This document shows positions 44,922 through 55,023 of a stretch of 64,000 nt of DNA, one piece after another. The translations under genes and the position numbers were made by a program. Below the pieces are notes generated by a model. That model saw only the letters and a program-made list of their open reading frames with translations, had not been told where the DNA came from and searched no databases. Each line of letters begins with the position of its first letter. The stretch's first letter is position 1. Origin of the DNA: an uncultured Cocleimonas sp. (GTDB lineage: Bacteria; Pseudomonadota; Gammaproteobacteria; Thiotrichales; Thiotrichaceae); the NCBI RefSeq assembly GCF_947495625.1, contig NZ_CANLZW010000020.1, forward strand, positions 1 to 64,000. Direction: 5' to 3'.

Positions 44922-47387
44922 TTATTCACCAATCATTTGCAGGATGTTAGCTCGCATTTGCTTAGGTAATAGCAGCCGAATTCGTTTATCTGTTTTGTGA
45001 AAGACTTCATTGTATTGAAGTTGCTCCGTATCAAACTCACGTAAGTAATCGATATGAATAAGCGTTTCAATGAAGTTAGCAATGAGATGTTTGTCTGAAT
45101 AATCTGGCGAGTTGATTTCGTGAATCATCGCTACTCGCTGAGACATCAAAATACATTCATCGACTAATTTTTGTTTACTGATGGTGGTTGATTCTTCTTT
45201 TTTAGAACCTCTAGAGAGTAAAGCAAGTGTGAGGTAATAGACTTCGAGAACGGGTGAAATGACCTTCGCTAGAAGTGTTAATTGCGTAAACGCTTTGGTA
45301 TTTGGCGAAGGACGAGAGTAGTTGTGTTTGTCCTTGTCTTGAATGAGTAAGCCCGACTCAACTAGTTGATCTAATACTTTGGTAATCACATCTTCGAGTT
45401 CTGTTTTATCCCACGCTAAAAATAACTCTTTCTGAATAAAAGGGTAGGCAAGTGAAGCCAAGCTAACAATTTCATCTTTTGTCATCGAGCGCACATTAAA
45501 AAAGCAGCAACTGATAATGGAAGGTAGCGCTAATAGATGAAGAATATTATTGCGATAGTAGGTCATTGAAACCGCTTGTTTGCTATTCAGATAAATAATA
45601 TCGCCAAGCTCATGAGGACGCCTTTTGACCATCTTTAGTGATTCCGCATGGCTGATTTGATCTTTACCCGTACGAGGGGTGATGATTATTTTTTCCGAAT
45701 ATCCAAGAGATTGAATCAGTGTTTTATAAGTTTCCAGTTGATGATCTAAATCCTTTTCATCCATGCTTTGATTTGAAGCGGCAAGCAACACGCTTGCTAT
45801 CAGGTTAATCGAGTTAACCGTTGCCGCCTGGTTAATTCTAGTCATTATCTGTTCGGATAAATTGACCACAATATCTCTGGTCCAGACAGGACGTGAATCG
45901 TCATCATAACTTGCGGAAGCCCAATCCGGCTGCTGATGATCCAGAATATTATTCAGAAAAACAGGTTTACCAAAATTAGTCGAAACCTTGCCGTATTCAC
46001 CACGTATTTTAAGGATTGATTTCACCGAGTTAATAAAAGTTTCGCTCTTTTTATCTTCCCCAGATAATTCTGCTTGATAGGCTTTGCTTTCAAGCAGTTT
46101 CTCATAGCCAATATAAACAGGAATAAATGCAACGGGTCGTTTACGGTATTTTAGGAAGCCACGCACGGTCATTGATAACATTCCAGGCTTTGCCTGTAAT
46201 AAGCGACCCGTTCGACTTCTGCCTCCTTCGACAAAGTATTCAATCGCAATGCCTTTTGCGATTAACTCAGCAACATATTCAAACATCACCGTTGAATAGA
46301 GTTCATTGCCCTTGAAGCTGCGACGAATAAAGAAAGCGCCACCACCGCGTAATATCGAACCAATCACTGGCATGTTTAGATTTTTACCCGCAGCGATATA
46401 AGGAATGGCTAGGCCTTCAAAATAGATTACATAAGAAAGTAATAGGTAATCAATGTGACTGCGGTGACAAGGAACATAAACCAATTCATGGCTTAGAGCG
46501 AGGCTCTTCAGGTACTCACTATTATTGACTTCGATGCCCGAATAAAAACGATTCCAGAAAGACGATAGCGCGCGTTGCATAACCTGAATGGTGACATTAG
46601 TGCAGTTTGCGACGATTTCATTTAGATAGCGTCTTGCTTGAAGAGCGGCTTTATATTCAGTGATATTGTCTTCGGTGCTTCTTTTGCTGATTGCCGTTTG
46701 CACTGCTGGTTTTAAAATCAAATCGCGAACCAGAGTTCGTTTATGCGAGATATCTGGACCGAGTGTGGCACTTCTGATTTTCTTTAATCGATTGGCTAAT
46801 GTGTCTTGCAAAGAATCTATGACTTCATCATCAGAGCGGATACTGGCAGGGTTGCTGCGATAGCTGATGATTTCTGAATATTGGATAAAGGTATTGCGTC
46901 CGTGAAATAGGACTCTGAAAAAAGTACGGGTTCTGCCAGCCAAGCCCCATGAATCTGAAAATAACACCTGCAACCAGTGTTTTTGTGTGGCGACTGGTCT
47001 GCCCCAGAAAATCTGTACGGGTATGAATTGTATTTCCTGTTCTGGGTAATCGTTGAGCGTTTCGATAATGCCCCGTAACATTCGAGAGCGCTTTGGTTGG
47101 TTCTGCAACCAGGCTTTAAACGGTTCTCTAGGGGCGATGGTATAAACGGAATGCCACGCATGTAACTCGGGTATTGCAATTTTTGCTAATGGCGCTTCAA
47201 GGCCCAATCGTTTGCATTGCTCTTCCAGAACCAGAAGGTTGGTCCATGAGCGTGTTTCTAAGACATAAATTACCGGCAAATCAGGATTGATATCCAGTTG
47301 CTCAATTTTATTGGGGATGACTTCTGTCTTAAGCCAAAGATATAAAACTTTGCGGCCGATGTAATTAAAAGTAGTTCTTAAACTCAT
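44922..47387 (-). CDS. plsB: Glycerol-3-phosphate acyltransferase PlsB
   Basis: 821 residues, close to the family length. HRSHID (HX4D), IRRSFKGNELY and EGGRSRTGR are the acyltransferase blocks I-IV near residues 310-425. It acylates sn-glycerol-3-phosphate at position 1 using acyl-ACP/CoA, the first step of phospholipid synthesis at the inner membrane. Stand-alone gene with the perfect inverted repeat beyond its stop. Confidence 0.96.
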   Translation of the reverse strand: MSLRTTFNYIGRKVLYLWLKTEVIPNKIEQLDINPDLPVIYVLETRSWTNLLVLEEQCKRLGLEAPLAKIAIPELHAWHSVYTIAPREPFKAWLQNQPKRSRMLRGIIETLNDYPEQEIQFIPVQIFWGRPVATQKHWLQVLFSDSWGLAGRTRTFFRVLFHGRNTFIQYSEIISYRSNPASIRSDDEVIDSLQDTLANRLKKIRSATLGPDISHKRTLVRDLILKPAVQTAISKRSTEDNITEYKAALQARRYLNEIVANCTNVTIQVMQRALSSFWNRFYSGIEVNNSEYLKSLALSHELVYVPCHRSHIDYLLLSYVIYFEGLAIPYIAAGKNLNMPVIGSILRGGGAFFIRRSFKGNELYSTVMFEYVAELIAKGIAIEYFVEGGRSRTGRLLQAKPGMLSMTVRGFLKYRKRPVAFIPVYIGYEKLLESKAYQAELSGEDKKSETFINSVKSILKIRGEYGKVSTNFGKPVFLNNILDHQQPDWASASYDDDSRPVWTRDIVVNLSEQIMTRINQAATVNSINLIASVLLAASNQSMDEKDLDHQLETYKTLIQSLGYSEKIIITPRTGKDQISHAESLKMVKRRPHELGDIIYLNSKQAVSMTYYRNNILHLLALPSIISCCFFNVRSMTKDEIVSLASLAYPFIQKELFLAWDKTELEDVITKVLDQLVESGLLIQDKDKHNYSRPSPNTKAFTQLTLLAKVISPVLEVYYLTLALLSRGSKKEESTTISKQKLVDECILMSQRVAMIHEINSPDYSDKHLIANFIETLIHIDYLREFDTEQLQYNEVFHKTDKRIRLLLPKQMRANILQMIGE

Positions 47388-47440
47388 AACACATAGTATA
47401 GAAAAAACTTGCTACTAATGTATTTCTTAATGTGTCTGTT

Positions 47441-47473
47441 AAATGAGCAGTCCTGAATTATTCCTGCTCATTT
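47441..47473 (-). terminator. Hairpin at the 3' end of the aspartoacylase-like gene
   Basis: AAATGAGCAG, 13-base loop, CTGCTCATTT; the stem overlaps the stop codon. The T-tract is only ATTT. Confidence 0.55.
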
Positions 47474-48491
47474 ATGGCCTTAATTCAATTCTTTCCATCA
47501 GATAACAAAGGCAATCCTGGCGAATCACATTTTCATCTAAGGTCAGCATCGCCGGCATCATTGGTTTACTTAATACAATCTGGTTATTTTTTTTGGTGAA
47601 ATAATGATCGCTAACGACTTGTTCATGGTCGTCTAAAGCTTCCAGACAGGCTTTATCGGCATTTTGTATTTGTCCAAAAACCGTTTCTTCTGTTAATTCT
47701 GAAAAATTCATACTATCAAGTTTGGTATCAAATAAAATATCTGCTGATTTTTCAGTAAAACTAAACGTGCATGTTTTAGGCACCGTAACTCTGGCGACAG
47801 TTTGGAAAACATCTATGTCGTTGGTATTTAAATGCGTTGAATTCAGACTTTCCATGTGTAATACAGTATCGAGATAATCTGTTGCATGCTCTATGCCTTG
47901 GGGTAGATGAGGCTGGCCACACTCAAGAGTGATAGCTGGGCATAGTTTAGCCATAGCCATTGATTGCACGCCTTTAGGCGTCTCAAAAAATACTACCGTG
48001 CGCGAAAACAGTGATGCTAGATACAAATACTCATCTTCAAGTGAATTGATGCAACCATAGTGTGGGTTCTTTCCGGTGTTATTGTGCACATCAATGCTGG
48101 CAAATGGTTTCTGTTTTGCTACTTCATCCACGACATTCTGCATTAAACGGGTTTCATCACATTCAGGGTGGTCGGTACCTGGCCATACCCGGTTGTAATC
48201 TGGCTGGTCTTTTAATCTTCTGACGCCTTCTTTACAGGCTGCGATATTGCCAAAAAAGATGCTCACTGATCTTGGTAATTCCTTATCCTGATACTTTTTT
48301 AAAAGCTCTTGAATAGCTATAAAACCAGTATCTTCATTTGCGTGTAAAAGCACTGAAATAAATAACGGATTTTCCTTAACTCCTTTTAAATTTAGCAGAG
48401 TAGGTTGGTCAAAAATCTGTTGAATATCCTTGGAACTGGCAAGATCTAATAGCCCATCAGGTATTTCGTTGATGATATTTAGTTTAAGCAT
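47472..48491 (-). CDS. Succinylglutamate desuccinylase/aspartoacylase family protein
   Basis: 339 residues. The zinc-site motif is HANEDTG (His, Glu), with SIDVHNNTG carrying the third ligand and ECGQPHLPQG the later substrate region. M14-like zinc deacylases of this group remove acyl or amino-acid groups from amino acids or protein tails. It is preceded by a GCS2-like ligase with a 29-base gap. Such pairs often accompany RimK-type ATP-grasp ligases, but none is nearby. Substrate unknown. Confidence 0.85.
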   Translation of the reverse strand: MLKLNIINEIPDGLLDLASSKDIQQIFDQPTLLNLKGVKENPLFISVLLHANEDTGFIAIQELLKKYQDKELPRSVSIFFGNIAACKEGVRRLKDQPDYNRVWPGTDHPECDETRLMQNVVDEVAKQKPFASIDVHNNTGKNPHYGCINSLEDEYLYLASLFSRTVVFFETPKGVQSMAMAKLCPAITLECGQPHLPQGIEHATDYLDTVLHMESLNSTHLNTNDIDVFQTVARVTVPKTCTFSFTEKSADILFDTKLDSMNFSELTEETVFGQIQNADKACLEALDDHEQVVSDHYFTKKNNQIVLSKPMMPAMLTLDENVIRQDCLCYLMERIELRP

Positions 48492-48520
48492 GATTTATCT
48501 ATCTTTGATTTTTAAGTAAT

Positions 48521-49936
48521 TTAGTTGTGTGCCCAAGTGTGAACGGGTTGTCCAATGTGTTGTAAAGCAAGGTAATCAGCGGTCATTTTTGTTAAATCGC
48601 CATGATGTTGATTGAGATGATAAATTTGCCACACAGAGCCTGTTTGACCGCTAATGGTACGCTCTTTTATGATATTAAGATAATGATCGATTGATGCTTG
48701 TTCAAGGTCTAATTGTTGTAAACCTTGTTCAGCCAAAGGGATTAGTTTATCGACAATTAACTGTTGCAAACTGTCCCCAGAATAAGTGTTACCTTCCCAG
48801 TTTATTTCCCCTTGTAATCCATATTGAGCCGCTTCATAGAAATTATTTTTAGCGGTTTCAAAAGGCATTTTTTCCTGATTGGATATGCGTTCCATAATGC
48901 TTTGTGTCAGGCCATAGAAAAACGTAGCATTCGCCATCATGTCTGAAACGGTCGGCCCTGCGGGAAGAATACGATGCTCAATTCTGATATGAGGTGTTCC
49001 ATCAGGGTCAAAGCCAACCAAAGGTCTATTCCAGCGCCAGATTACACCATTATGTAAGCTTAGATGTTTGAAGTCCTTTGGCTGACTATTGAATATCATG
49101 GGTAAAAACACGGAATAATCATTCAGGTTTTCCTCAAAACATTCAAGGATGGAAGATTCTGCGTAGCCAGAACCGAAGCTAACCCTTTGTTTGCCTCCTG
49201 TTTCTATCGCTTGTTCGAATAGAGGAATACGGGTTTCATGCCAGAGTTTGTCCCCAAAGAGTACGGGCGAATTCCCCGCAATAGCCATAATGGGGGCAGA
49301 TGCAATAATCGAAGCATTGTAATAATGATGGGCTTGTTTCCATGGTGTCTGTATATGGATTTGAAAAGAGGTGGTAGCGGCTTCAATCATTACCGAGTGT
49401 TTGGTTAAATGACAGTGATCTTCGCCGTTAATATCAAGATGTAACGGTTTATTATTGCGTGCATTAAGAACGATTTCATTAAGCGCTTCGTAACGTTTCA
49501 TTGAAGACATATTTTCCAGACAAAAATCATCTGCAACAGCAGTGGGAAGCGTGCCTATAAGAATTATATTTGATTTGAGTTTTTCTGTGACTGCATCAGC
49601 TTCTGATAAAACAGTGCGAATTTCGGATTCAAACTCTTTTAGTGAATTACCTGTGAGAGGTAAAGGAGTGTTATTTAATTCTATATTAAACTTTGCCAAT
49701 TCAGGCGTAGCTAATGGATTATCGAATAAATCAAAGAATTCGTTATTGATAGGTGCTGGTCGTAAAGACTTGTCCACCAGCCAGGCTTCTATTTCAAACC
49801 CTCCCATAGGTTTATGTGAAGAAAACTCCCCAGCCTCAAACTGTTTCTTCAACAGTTTTGTTTCTTCAATCAAGAGTTCTTTAAAGCATTTGCTTTCTTC
49901 ACTGGTAAAATGTGAATGCGATATTTCCTGACCCAT
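48521..49936 (-). CDS. Glutamate-cysteine ligase-like (GCS2 family) protein
   Basis: 471 residues. GGFEIEAWLVD and FNIELNNTPLPLTG are the ATP/Mg-binding Glu-rich strands of the GCS2 fold; then HCHLTKHSVMIEAATTSFQIHIQ and IRIEHRILPAGPTVSDM. The family makes gamma-glutamyl or related amide bonds with ATP. Whether it makes gamma-glutamylcysteine cannot be told. GGAGGAG lies before the ATG on the minus strand. Operon with the deacylase downstream. Confidence 0.85.
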   Translation of the reverse strand: MGQEISHSHFTSEESKCFKELLIEETKLLKKQFEAGEFSSHKPMGGFEIEAWLVDKSLRPAPINNEFFDLFDNPLATPELAKFNIELNNTPLPLTGNSLKEFESEIRTVLSEADAVTEKLKSNIILIGTLPTAVADDFCLENMSSMKRYEALNEIVLNARNNKPLHLDINGEDHCHLTKHSVMIEAATTSFQIHIQTPWKQAHHYYNASIIASAPIMAIAGNSPVLFGDKLWHETRIPLFEQAIETGGKQRVSFGSGYAESSILECFEENLNDYSVFLPMIFNSQPKDFKHLSLHNGVIWRWNRPLVGFDPDGTPHIRIEHRILPAGPTVSDMMANATFFYGLTQSIMERISNQEKMPFETAKNNFYEAAQYGLQGEINWEGNTYSGDSLQQLIVDKLIPLAEQGLQQLDLEQASIDHYLNIIKERTISGQTGSVWQIYHLNQHHGDLTKMTADYLALQHIGQPVHTWAHN

Positions 49937-50112
49937 ACTTCACTCCTCCTTAAACTATGTATCCTCAGAGATGCGGATACGTTTGAAAAAGAATAACTTT
50001 TTAGCTTGTGTATAAATCAGTTTAAGATGTTGTGAAACAAATTTGTAGAATAAGTGGTGATTAATTGACCTGAAAGAGCTTCTTATTGTTGATTCTAGCT
50101 GATAATTTCGCG

Positions 50113-50751
50113 TTATTTACTTTCTGAGGCTTTAATAATTTCTGATTTTATAATTGAATTCAGCATTTCAGAGAGCACTGGCATTGAGTCTTTGATGCCT
50201 AAATCTACGCATTGCGTAATTTCGAGTCCTTCATAACCGCAAGGATTTATGTATTGAAAGGGTGTTAAATCCATTTCAACATTTAAACTTAATCCGTGTG
50301 TGGTTCGACCTTTAGATACTCGAAGTCCCAATGCCGCAATCTTCTTCTTGTCGACATATACCCCAGGTGCTTTTGCATCGCTATAGGCTGTGATTTGATA
50401 ATCGGCTAATAGTTCAATAATGCAATTTTCAATTAAAGTAACTAATTGACGAATACCCATGCTTCTTCGATGTAAATCGAGCAAAAGATAAATCACTATT
50501 TGCCCTGGGCCGTGGTAGGTAACTTGGCCGCCTCGGTCAACTTTAACAATAGGAATAGAAGTTTCTTGGAGAATGTGATGTTCTTTGCCGTTTCTACCTA
50601 GTGTGAAAGTAGGGGGGTGTTCTACGATCCAGATTTCATCAGGGGTATTTTGATCTCGAGTTTGAGTGAAGTCTTTCATCGACTCCCAAACGCTTTCGTA
50701 ATCAGTTAACCCTAATTGTTTGGTGATTATACTATTGACTAGAGTGCCCAA
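50113..50751 (-). CDS. lipB: Octanoyltransferase LipB
   Basis: 212 residues. [38 protein letters not shown], the Lys in KKIAALGLR and the Cys in INPCGYEG are the LipB signature, with Cys/Lys as catalytic dyad. It moves octanoate from ACP to lipoyl domains. The start overlaps ybeD by 13 bases. The codons for HPPTF contain an exact G6 repeat core. Confidence 0.96.
   Translation of the reverse strand: MGTLVNSIITKQLGLTDYESVWESMKDFTQTRDQNTPDEIWIVEHPPTFTLGRNGKEHHILQETSIPIVKVDRGGQVTYHGPGQIVIYLLLDLHRRSMGIRQLVTLIENCIIELLADYQITAYSDAKAPGVYVDKKKIAALGLRVSKGRTTHGLSLNVEMDLTPFQYINPCGYEGLEITQCVDLGIKDSMPVLSEMLNSIIKSEIIKASESK
50603..50621 (+). repeat. G6 repeat core inside lipB
   Basis: GTGAAAGTAGGGGGGTGTT. 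On the lipB strand it is CAC-CCC-CCT-ACT-TTC for the conserved H-P-P-T-F. Because the peptide is conserved in the family, chance or co-option are both possible. Confidence 0.6.
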
Positions 50752-51011
50752 ACTACCAGCTCGTGATTAGTAAGATCTTGATATAGCGCATCCAGCTGTG
50801 GCTTATTTTTGGCATGAATGTTTAACGTCAAACTCACGTATTTTCCTGTTTTACTGGTATTTTGTTTCGTATGACTGGGGTCAAAATCCGGATCGTGAGC
50901 TTGTACTATTTTTTCAACGGCAGAATGGAATTCCGGTATTGCTGCACCCATAACTTTAACGGGAAATTCACAAGGAAATTCAATCAGTGTTTCTTCATCT
51001 CGCACGGACAT
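50739..51011 (-). CDS. ybeD: YbeD family protein (DUF493)
   Basis: 90 residues. [19 protein letters not shown] and [25 protein letters not shown] match YbeD, an ACT-like small protein kept between dacA and lipB. Function unproven. Overlaps lipB. Confidence 0.94.
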   Translation of the reverse strand: MSVRDEETLIEFPCEFPVKVMGAAIPEFHSAVEKIVQAHDPDFDPSHTKQNTSKTGKYVSLTLNIHAKNKPQLDALYQDLTNHELVVWAL

Positions 51012-51069
51012 TTTTACTACTCGATATTTGTTTACTTAAGTTGAGACTTAAAAGCTATTTGATCAATAA

Positions 51070-52197
51070 TTAGTTAAATAATTTCTTAACACTATCAGTA
51101 ACTTTAGACCAGAATCCACCTGGGTCAACCGCATCAAGTGCTAATAGGGGAACCTGATTAACGATGGTTTCGCCATCTTTGATTATTGCTGTGCCAACGA
51201 CATCGCCACGTTTGATTGGAGCATCGAGCGATCCATCAAGTTCCATCAAACCTTTTAACTGATTATAGTGACCTTTTTCAACAGTAACGTAGAAATCTTC
51301 CATTATGCCTGCGGGAACAGTGCTTTTATTGCCTTTCCAAACGCGAGCATCTGCAAGCACTGAGCCTTTGTCATAAAGCTTATGTGTTTCGTATAATCTG
51401 AAACCAAACTCTAATAATTCCTGACTGTAATCCGCGCGAGATTTTTCAGTTTCAGCGCCTAAGATTACTGAAATTAGACGCATATCATTACGAGCAGCCG
51501 AAGCAACTAAACAATAACCAGCAGATTCTGTATGACCTGTTTTAACACCATCAACCGTTGGGTCACGCCATAATAATTTATTGCGATTGTATTGTTTGAT
51601 ACCGTTGTAGCTATATTCTTTTAATGAATGAAGTTTGTATTCTTCTGGGTATTCTCTTATTACTTGACGCGTTAAAGTAACGATGTCTCTCGCTGTCGTG
51701 TAATGATTGGGATCAGGCCAACCTGTTGGGTTTGCAAAGTTTGTTGAATTTAAGCCCATTTCTTTGGCTATTTGGTTCATCTTCTCAACAAATGAAGCTT
51801 CATTGCCTGAGATGTGCTCTGCCAATGCTATAGCTGCATCATTTCCTGATTGAACGATAAGGCCTTTAATCATTCGATTTAGTGGAACTTTTTTTCCGGC
51901 TTCAACGAACATTCTTGAGCCTTCCATTTTCCACGCTTTTTCACTGATAAGGACGTTGTCATCTAGTGAGATACTGCCTTTTTCCAGTTCTTGATAAATA
52001 ACATAGGCAGTCATCAATTTAGTGATACTGGCTGGTTCTATGCGTTTATCAGGGTTTTTCTCAGCTAATTGAACGCCGCTATGGAAATCGACCAGTAGAT
52101 AACTATCCGCTTTTATCTCAGGAGCGCCAGTTGCTGCCCAGCCCTGATGAGTAAAAGAGATAAACAAACAAATAAAGACAGATAAAATTCGTTTCAT
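51070..52197 (-). CDS. dacA: D-alanyl-D-alanine carboxypeptidase, PBP5/6 type
   Basis: 375 residues. Signal peptide to QGWA. EPASITKLMTAYV (SxxK), QSGNDAAIALAEH (SGN) and DGVKTGHTESAGYC (KTG) form the active site. The C-terminal beta domain ends in an amphipathic anchor (GGFWSKVTDSVKKLFN). It removes the terminal D-Ala from peptidoglycan pentapeptides. Conserved position between the SPOR protein and ybeD. Confidence 0.96.
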   Translation of the reverse strand: MKRILSVFICLFISFTHQGWAATGAPEIKADSYLLVDFHSGVQLAEKNPDKRIEPASITKLMTAYVIYQELEKGSISLDDNVLISEKAWKMEGSRMFVEAGKKVPLNRMIKGLIVQSGNDAAIALAEHISGNEASFVEKMNQIAKEMGLNSTNFANPTGWPDPNHYTTARDIVTLTRQVIREYPEEYKLHSLKEYSYNGIKQYNRNKLLWRDPTVDGVKTGHTESAGYCLVASAARNDMRLISVILGAETEKSRADYSQELLEFGFRLYETHKLYDKGSVLADARVWKGNKSTVPAGIMEDFYVTVEKGHYNQLKGLMELDGSLDAPIKRGDVVGTAIIKDGETIVNQVPLLALDAVDPGGFWSKVTDSVKKLFN

Positions 52198-52293
52198 GGT
52201 GTGTAATTATGGATTCCGAATGTCGAAGAAGTAACTACCCAAAATGAGTAATTACCAAAGTCACTAATTATAACGAGTTATAACCGAAATTGA

Positions 52294-52809
52294 CTAGCTT
52301 TCTACTACTTTAAACTGCGATAAGCCAGTGCTGGTTAAGTTATCTTTAGCTTTGTCTATATCTTCTTGATTGTTGTATGGACCAAGACGAACCATATGCA
52401 GCAAGTTACCTGTTTTAGTCTTACGAGATTCCATTGTTGCGCCTTTTAAACCAATCGAAGAAAGACGGGTAAAGGTATCAAGCGCTTCCATTTGATCAGC
52501 ATAAGTGCCAACCACGATATAATAGTTCTTGTTTGCTTGATAAGTAGCTTTACGTGCTGGCGTGGACGCGGTAGTTCTTTTCGTCGTTGCTTGTTGTGGA
52601 GCTGCAGTTGTATTGCGTGCGCCTGGCTCACGAAGACTCGGTGGGATGACTAATTTATCGTCAGTGCCTGCCGTGCTTTTATCGCTACCAAAAGTTGTCA
52701 TATTTCTGGCAGATTTTCCAACTTGGCTAAAAGTACTACAGCCAGATAAGCCAACGAAAGTCGTTATTAATACTATGCTAGTACCAATGTTGAATTTACG
52801 GTATATCAT
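52294..52809 (-). CDS. SPOR-domain lipoprotein
   Basis: 171 residues. Lipobox LSGC. A Thr/Ala-rich linker, then a C-terminal SPOR domain (about 95-168: NYYIVVGTYADQMEALDTFTRL, HMVRLGPYNNQEDIDKAKDNL), which binds denuded peptidoglycan at division or growth sites. It takes the place of rlpA in this operon but lacks the double-psi beta-barrel domain of RlpA, so I do not call it RlpA. Confidence 0.9.
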   Translation of the reverse strand: MIYRKFNIGTSIVLITTFVGLSGCSTFSQVGKSARNMTTFGSDKSTAGTDDKLVIPPSLREPGARNTTAAPQQATTKRTTASTPARKATYQANKNYYIVVGTYADQMEALDTFTRLSSIGLKGATMESRKTKTGNLLHMVRLGPYNNQEDIDKAKDNLTSTGLSQFKVVES

Positions 52810-52883
52810 TATCGTCCCCTTTTTGGATAATGGTTTTTCGTTTAAATATATAAATTTCTATAATTATTACTTTAATTTTTACG

Positions 52884-53906
52884 TTATTTAGCCGAGTTTA
52901 ATTTCCTACGTTTTATTTCCCAAGCAAGTTGAAAAATGGCCATAGCGTATTTAGGGCTATGGTTGTATCTTGTTATTGTGTAGAAATTATCGCCCGTAAT
53001 CCAGTATTCATAACCTTGCAATCCTTGTAACTGCAACAGTGAAACCTTATCAGAACTAAAATTCCCAAGTGGTTCAACGCCGTGTTGCTGCAATATTTGC
53101 ATGGTATGTGCTGGTTTAATTGCTTTTGTATTTACAATTTTAGCATATAAATTGCCTAAAATTCGAGCAGGTACTGTAACATTACCATTTGGCTTCCAAC
53201 CGTGGCGCGAAAAATAGTTTGCTACGCTGCCAATAGCGTCTTCTGGATGCCATAAATCTTTGTGACCATCACGATTAAAATCAACGGCATAATGACGATA
53301 ACTACTAGAAATAAATTGTCCTAAGCCCATTGCCCCTGCATATGAACCGCTTAGGATATTTGGGTCTCTGATGCCTTCTTCTCTCATTAATTCAAGATAG
53401 TGTTCAAGTTCACTGGTATAAAACTTTTCTCTCGGAGGGAAATCCATCGCCAGAGTCGTCAGGCTTCTGAGAACTTTGTGTTTACCAGTGTTGCGACCAT
53501 AGAATGTTTCTACTCCTATAATCGCAACAATATATTCAGGGTCAACGCCATATTGAGTACTTGCTGCTTTGATCACTTTCTCGTGGCGTTTCCAGAAGTT
53601 GACGCCAGAATTAATGCGATCTTCTGTGATGAAAATGGGGCGATATTTGTGCCACGGTTTTCCTTCTGCAGGAGAGCTAACTAACTCAAGAATGCGCTCA
53701 TCGCGTTGTACTCTAGAAAAAATCTGATGTAAGTAATTTCGATCAAACCCTTTTTGCACCATGCGCTCGATTAGCTGCTGCATTGCTGGGTAACTTGTGT
53801 AATTAGCTTTTGCTGAAATTTCTGCCGCAAAGTAGGGGGGTGTCAATATTGAAGGCAATACTAATATTGCACTGATAATCAAATATTGTGTAAATACTTT
53901 TAACAT
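52884..53906 (-). CDS. mltB: Membrane-bound lytic murein transglycosylase B
   Basis: 340 residues. Signal peptide with TPPYFAAE at its end; no lipobox Cys is seen, so it may be soluble in the periplasm. GVNFWKRHEKVI, IIGVETFYGRNTG with catalytic Glu, GSYAGAMGLGQFISSSY and DAIGSVANYFSRHGW are MltB blocks. Its start overlaps the rodA stop. The TPPYF codons contain a dispersed repeat core. Confidence 0.94.
   Translation of the reverse strand: MLKVFTQYLIISAILVLPSILTPPYFAAEISAKANYTSYPAMQQLIERMVQKGFDRNYLHQIFSRVQRDERILELVSSPAEGKPWHKYRPIFITEDRINSGVNFWKRHEKVIKAASTQYGVDPEYIVAIIGVETFYGRNTGKHKVLRSLTTLAMDFPPREKFYTSELEHYLELMREEGIRDPNILSGSYAGAMGLGQFISSSYRHYAVDFNRDGHKDLWHPEDAIGSVANYFSRHGWKPNGNVTVPARILGNLYAKIVNTKAIKPAHTMQILQQHGVEPLGNFSSDKVSLLQLQGLQGYEYWITGDNFYTITRYNHSPKYAMAIFQLAWEIKRRKLNSAK
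53827..53844 (+). repeat. G6 repeat core in the mltB signal peptide
   Basis: GCAAAGTAGGGGGGTGTC, coding T-P-P-Y-F on the minus strand. Flanks match the nuclease copy at 23021-23040 over ~31 bases with three differences. Confidence 0.8.
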
Positions 53907-55022
53907 TTAGTCGTACCCTCGTTTTCGTTTTCTTAGACCCATGAGGAGTCCAAATGCTGCCATCAGTGTAACTAGAGAGGTACCTCCATAGCTAATTAAC
54001 GGTAATGGAACACCAACGACAGGAAGAATGCCGCTTACCATCCCGGTATTTACCAATAGATAGATGAAGAAAGTAAGACTAAGGCTACCACCCAATAATC
54101 GAGCAAAGGTGTCATGTCCCTTCATCGCGAGGTAAAGGCCGCGCCAGATAATAAATAAATATAATGTGAACAGTATTAGGTTGCCGAGTAAGCCGAACTC
54201 CTCGCCAAATACAGCGAAGATGAAATCGGTATGGCGCTCAGGTAAAAAGTCTAAGCGGGACTGATCGCCGTTCAACCAGCCTTTACCGTAAAAGCCACCA
54301 GAACCAATAGCAATTGTAGATTGGTAAATATGATATCCAGAACCTAATCGATCAGCACTTGGGTCAAGCAGTGTTAAAACGCGCTGTCTTTGATAATCGT
54401 GCATACCAAAATAAAACACTAACGGCGCAGCAATAATGATTGCGACCAATGTTGCCCCCAGCCATTTCCAGGATAAGCCGGCAAAATAGATGACGAAGAA
54501 ACCAGCGCTGCCAACCAGTAATGCGGTTCCTAAATCCGGTTGCTTAACGATCAGTAGCATTGGTATAGCTACAAGTAATGTAGCAATAAAAATCTCTTTG
54601 AATCTTGGGGGTAAGCTTTTCTTTGAAAGGTAGCTAGCTACCATCATCGGGACTGCTAATTTCATGATCTCAGAAGGTTGGAAACGTAAGCTTCCTATTT
54701 CTAACCATCTTTGAGCACCTTTTCCCATTGATCCCTGAATCAATACTAAGACCAGAACAACAATACCGATAATATAAATCCAGAAAGCCCAGCGTTTGAG
54801 TAAATCGCTCGATAATTGAGTGGCAACCAGCATAACGATAGTCGCAAGAATCAAATGAATAGTGTGATTATTCATCATCCGGGCATCTTCGCCGGATGCG
54901 CTAAATAAAATAATGCTACCCAAAGCGATCAAAAGTGCGAGTGACAGAAGCATAACCAAATCTATCGAGGTCAGCCAGCGCAGTACATATCCACCAAAAC
55001 TTGAACCGCCTTTTGAATTCAT
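53907..55022 (-). CDS. mrdB: Rod-shape glycosyltransferase RodA
   Basis: 371 residues, SEDS family, about ten membrane helices. QGSMGKGAQRWLEIG, RFQPSEIMKLAVP, VKQPDLGTALL and LPLISYGGTSL are conserved. It polymerises glycan strands for side-wall growth with PBP2. The ATG overlaps mrdA's end region closely (2 bases between genes). Confidence 0.97.
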   Translation of the reverse strand: MNSKGGSSFGGYVLRWLTSIDLVMLLSLALLIALGSIILFSASGEDARMMNNHTIHLILATIVMLVATQLSSDLLKRWAFWIYIIGIVVLVLVLIQGSMGKGAQRWLEIGSLRFQPSEIMKLAVPMMVASYLSKKSLPPRFKEIFIATLLVAIPMLLIVKQPDLGTALLVGSAGFFVIYFAGLSWKWLGATLVAIIIAAPLVFYFGMHDYQRQRVLTLLDPSADRLGSGYHIYQSTIAIGSGGFYGKGWLNGDQSRLDFLPERHTDFIFAVFGEEFGLLGNLILFTLYLFIIWRGLYLAMKGHDTFARLLGGSLSLTFFIYLLVNTGMVSGILPVVGVPLPLISYGGTSLVTLMAAFGLLMGLRKRKRGYD

Positions 55023-55023
55023 A

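Noticed and set aside
52294-52809. RlpA
   Set aside because: Operon position fits, but the double-psi beta-barrel domain is absent; only a SPOR domain is present.
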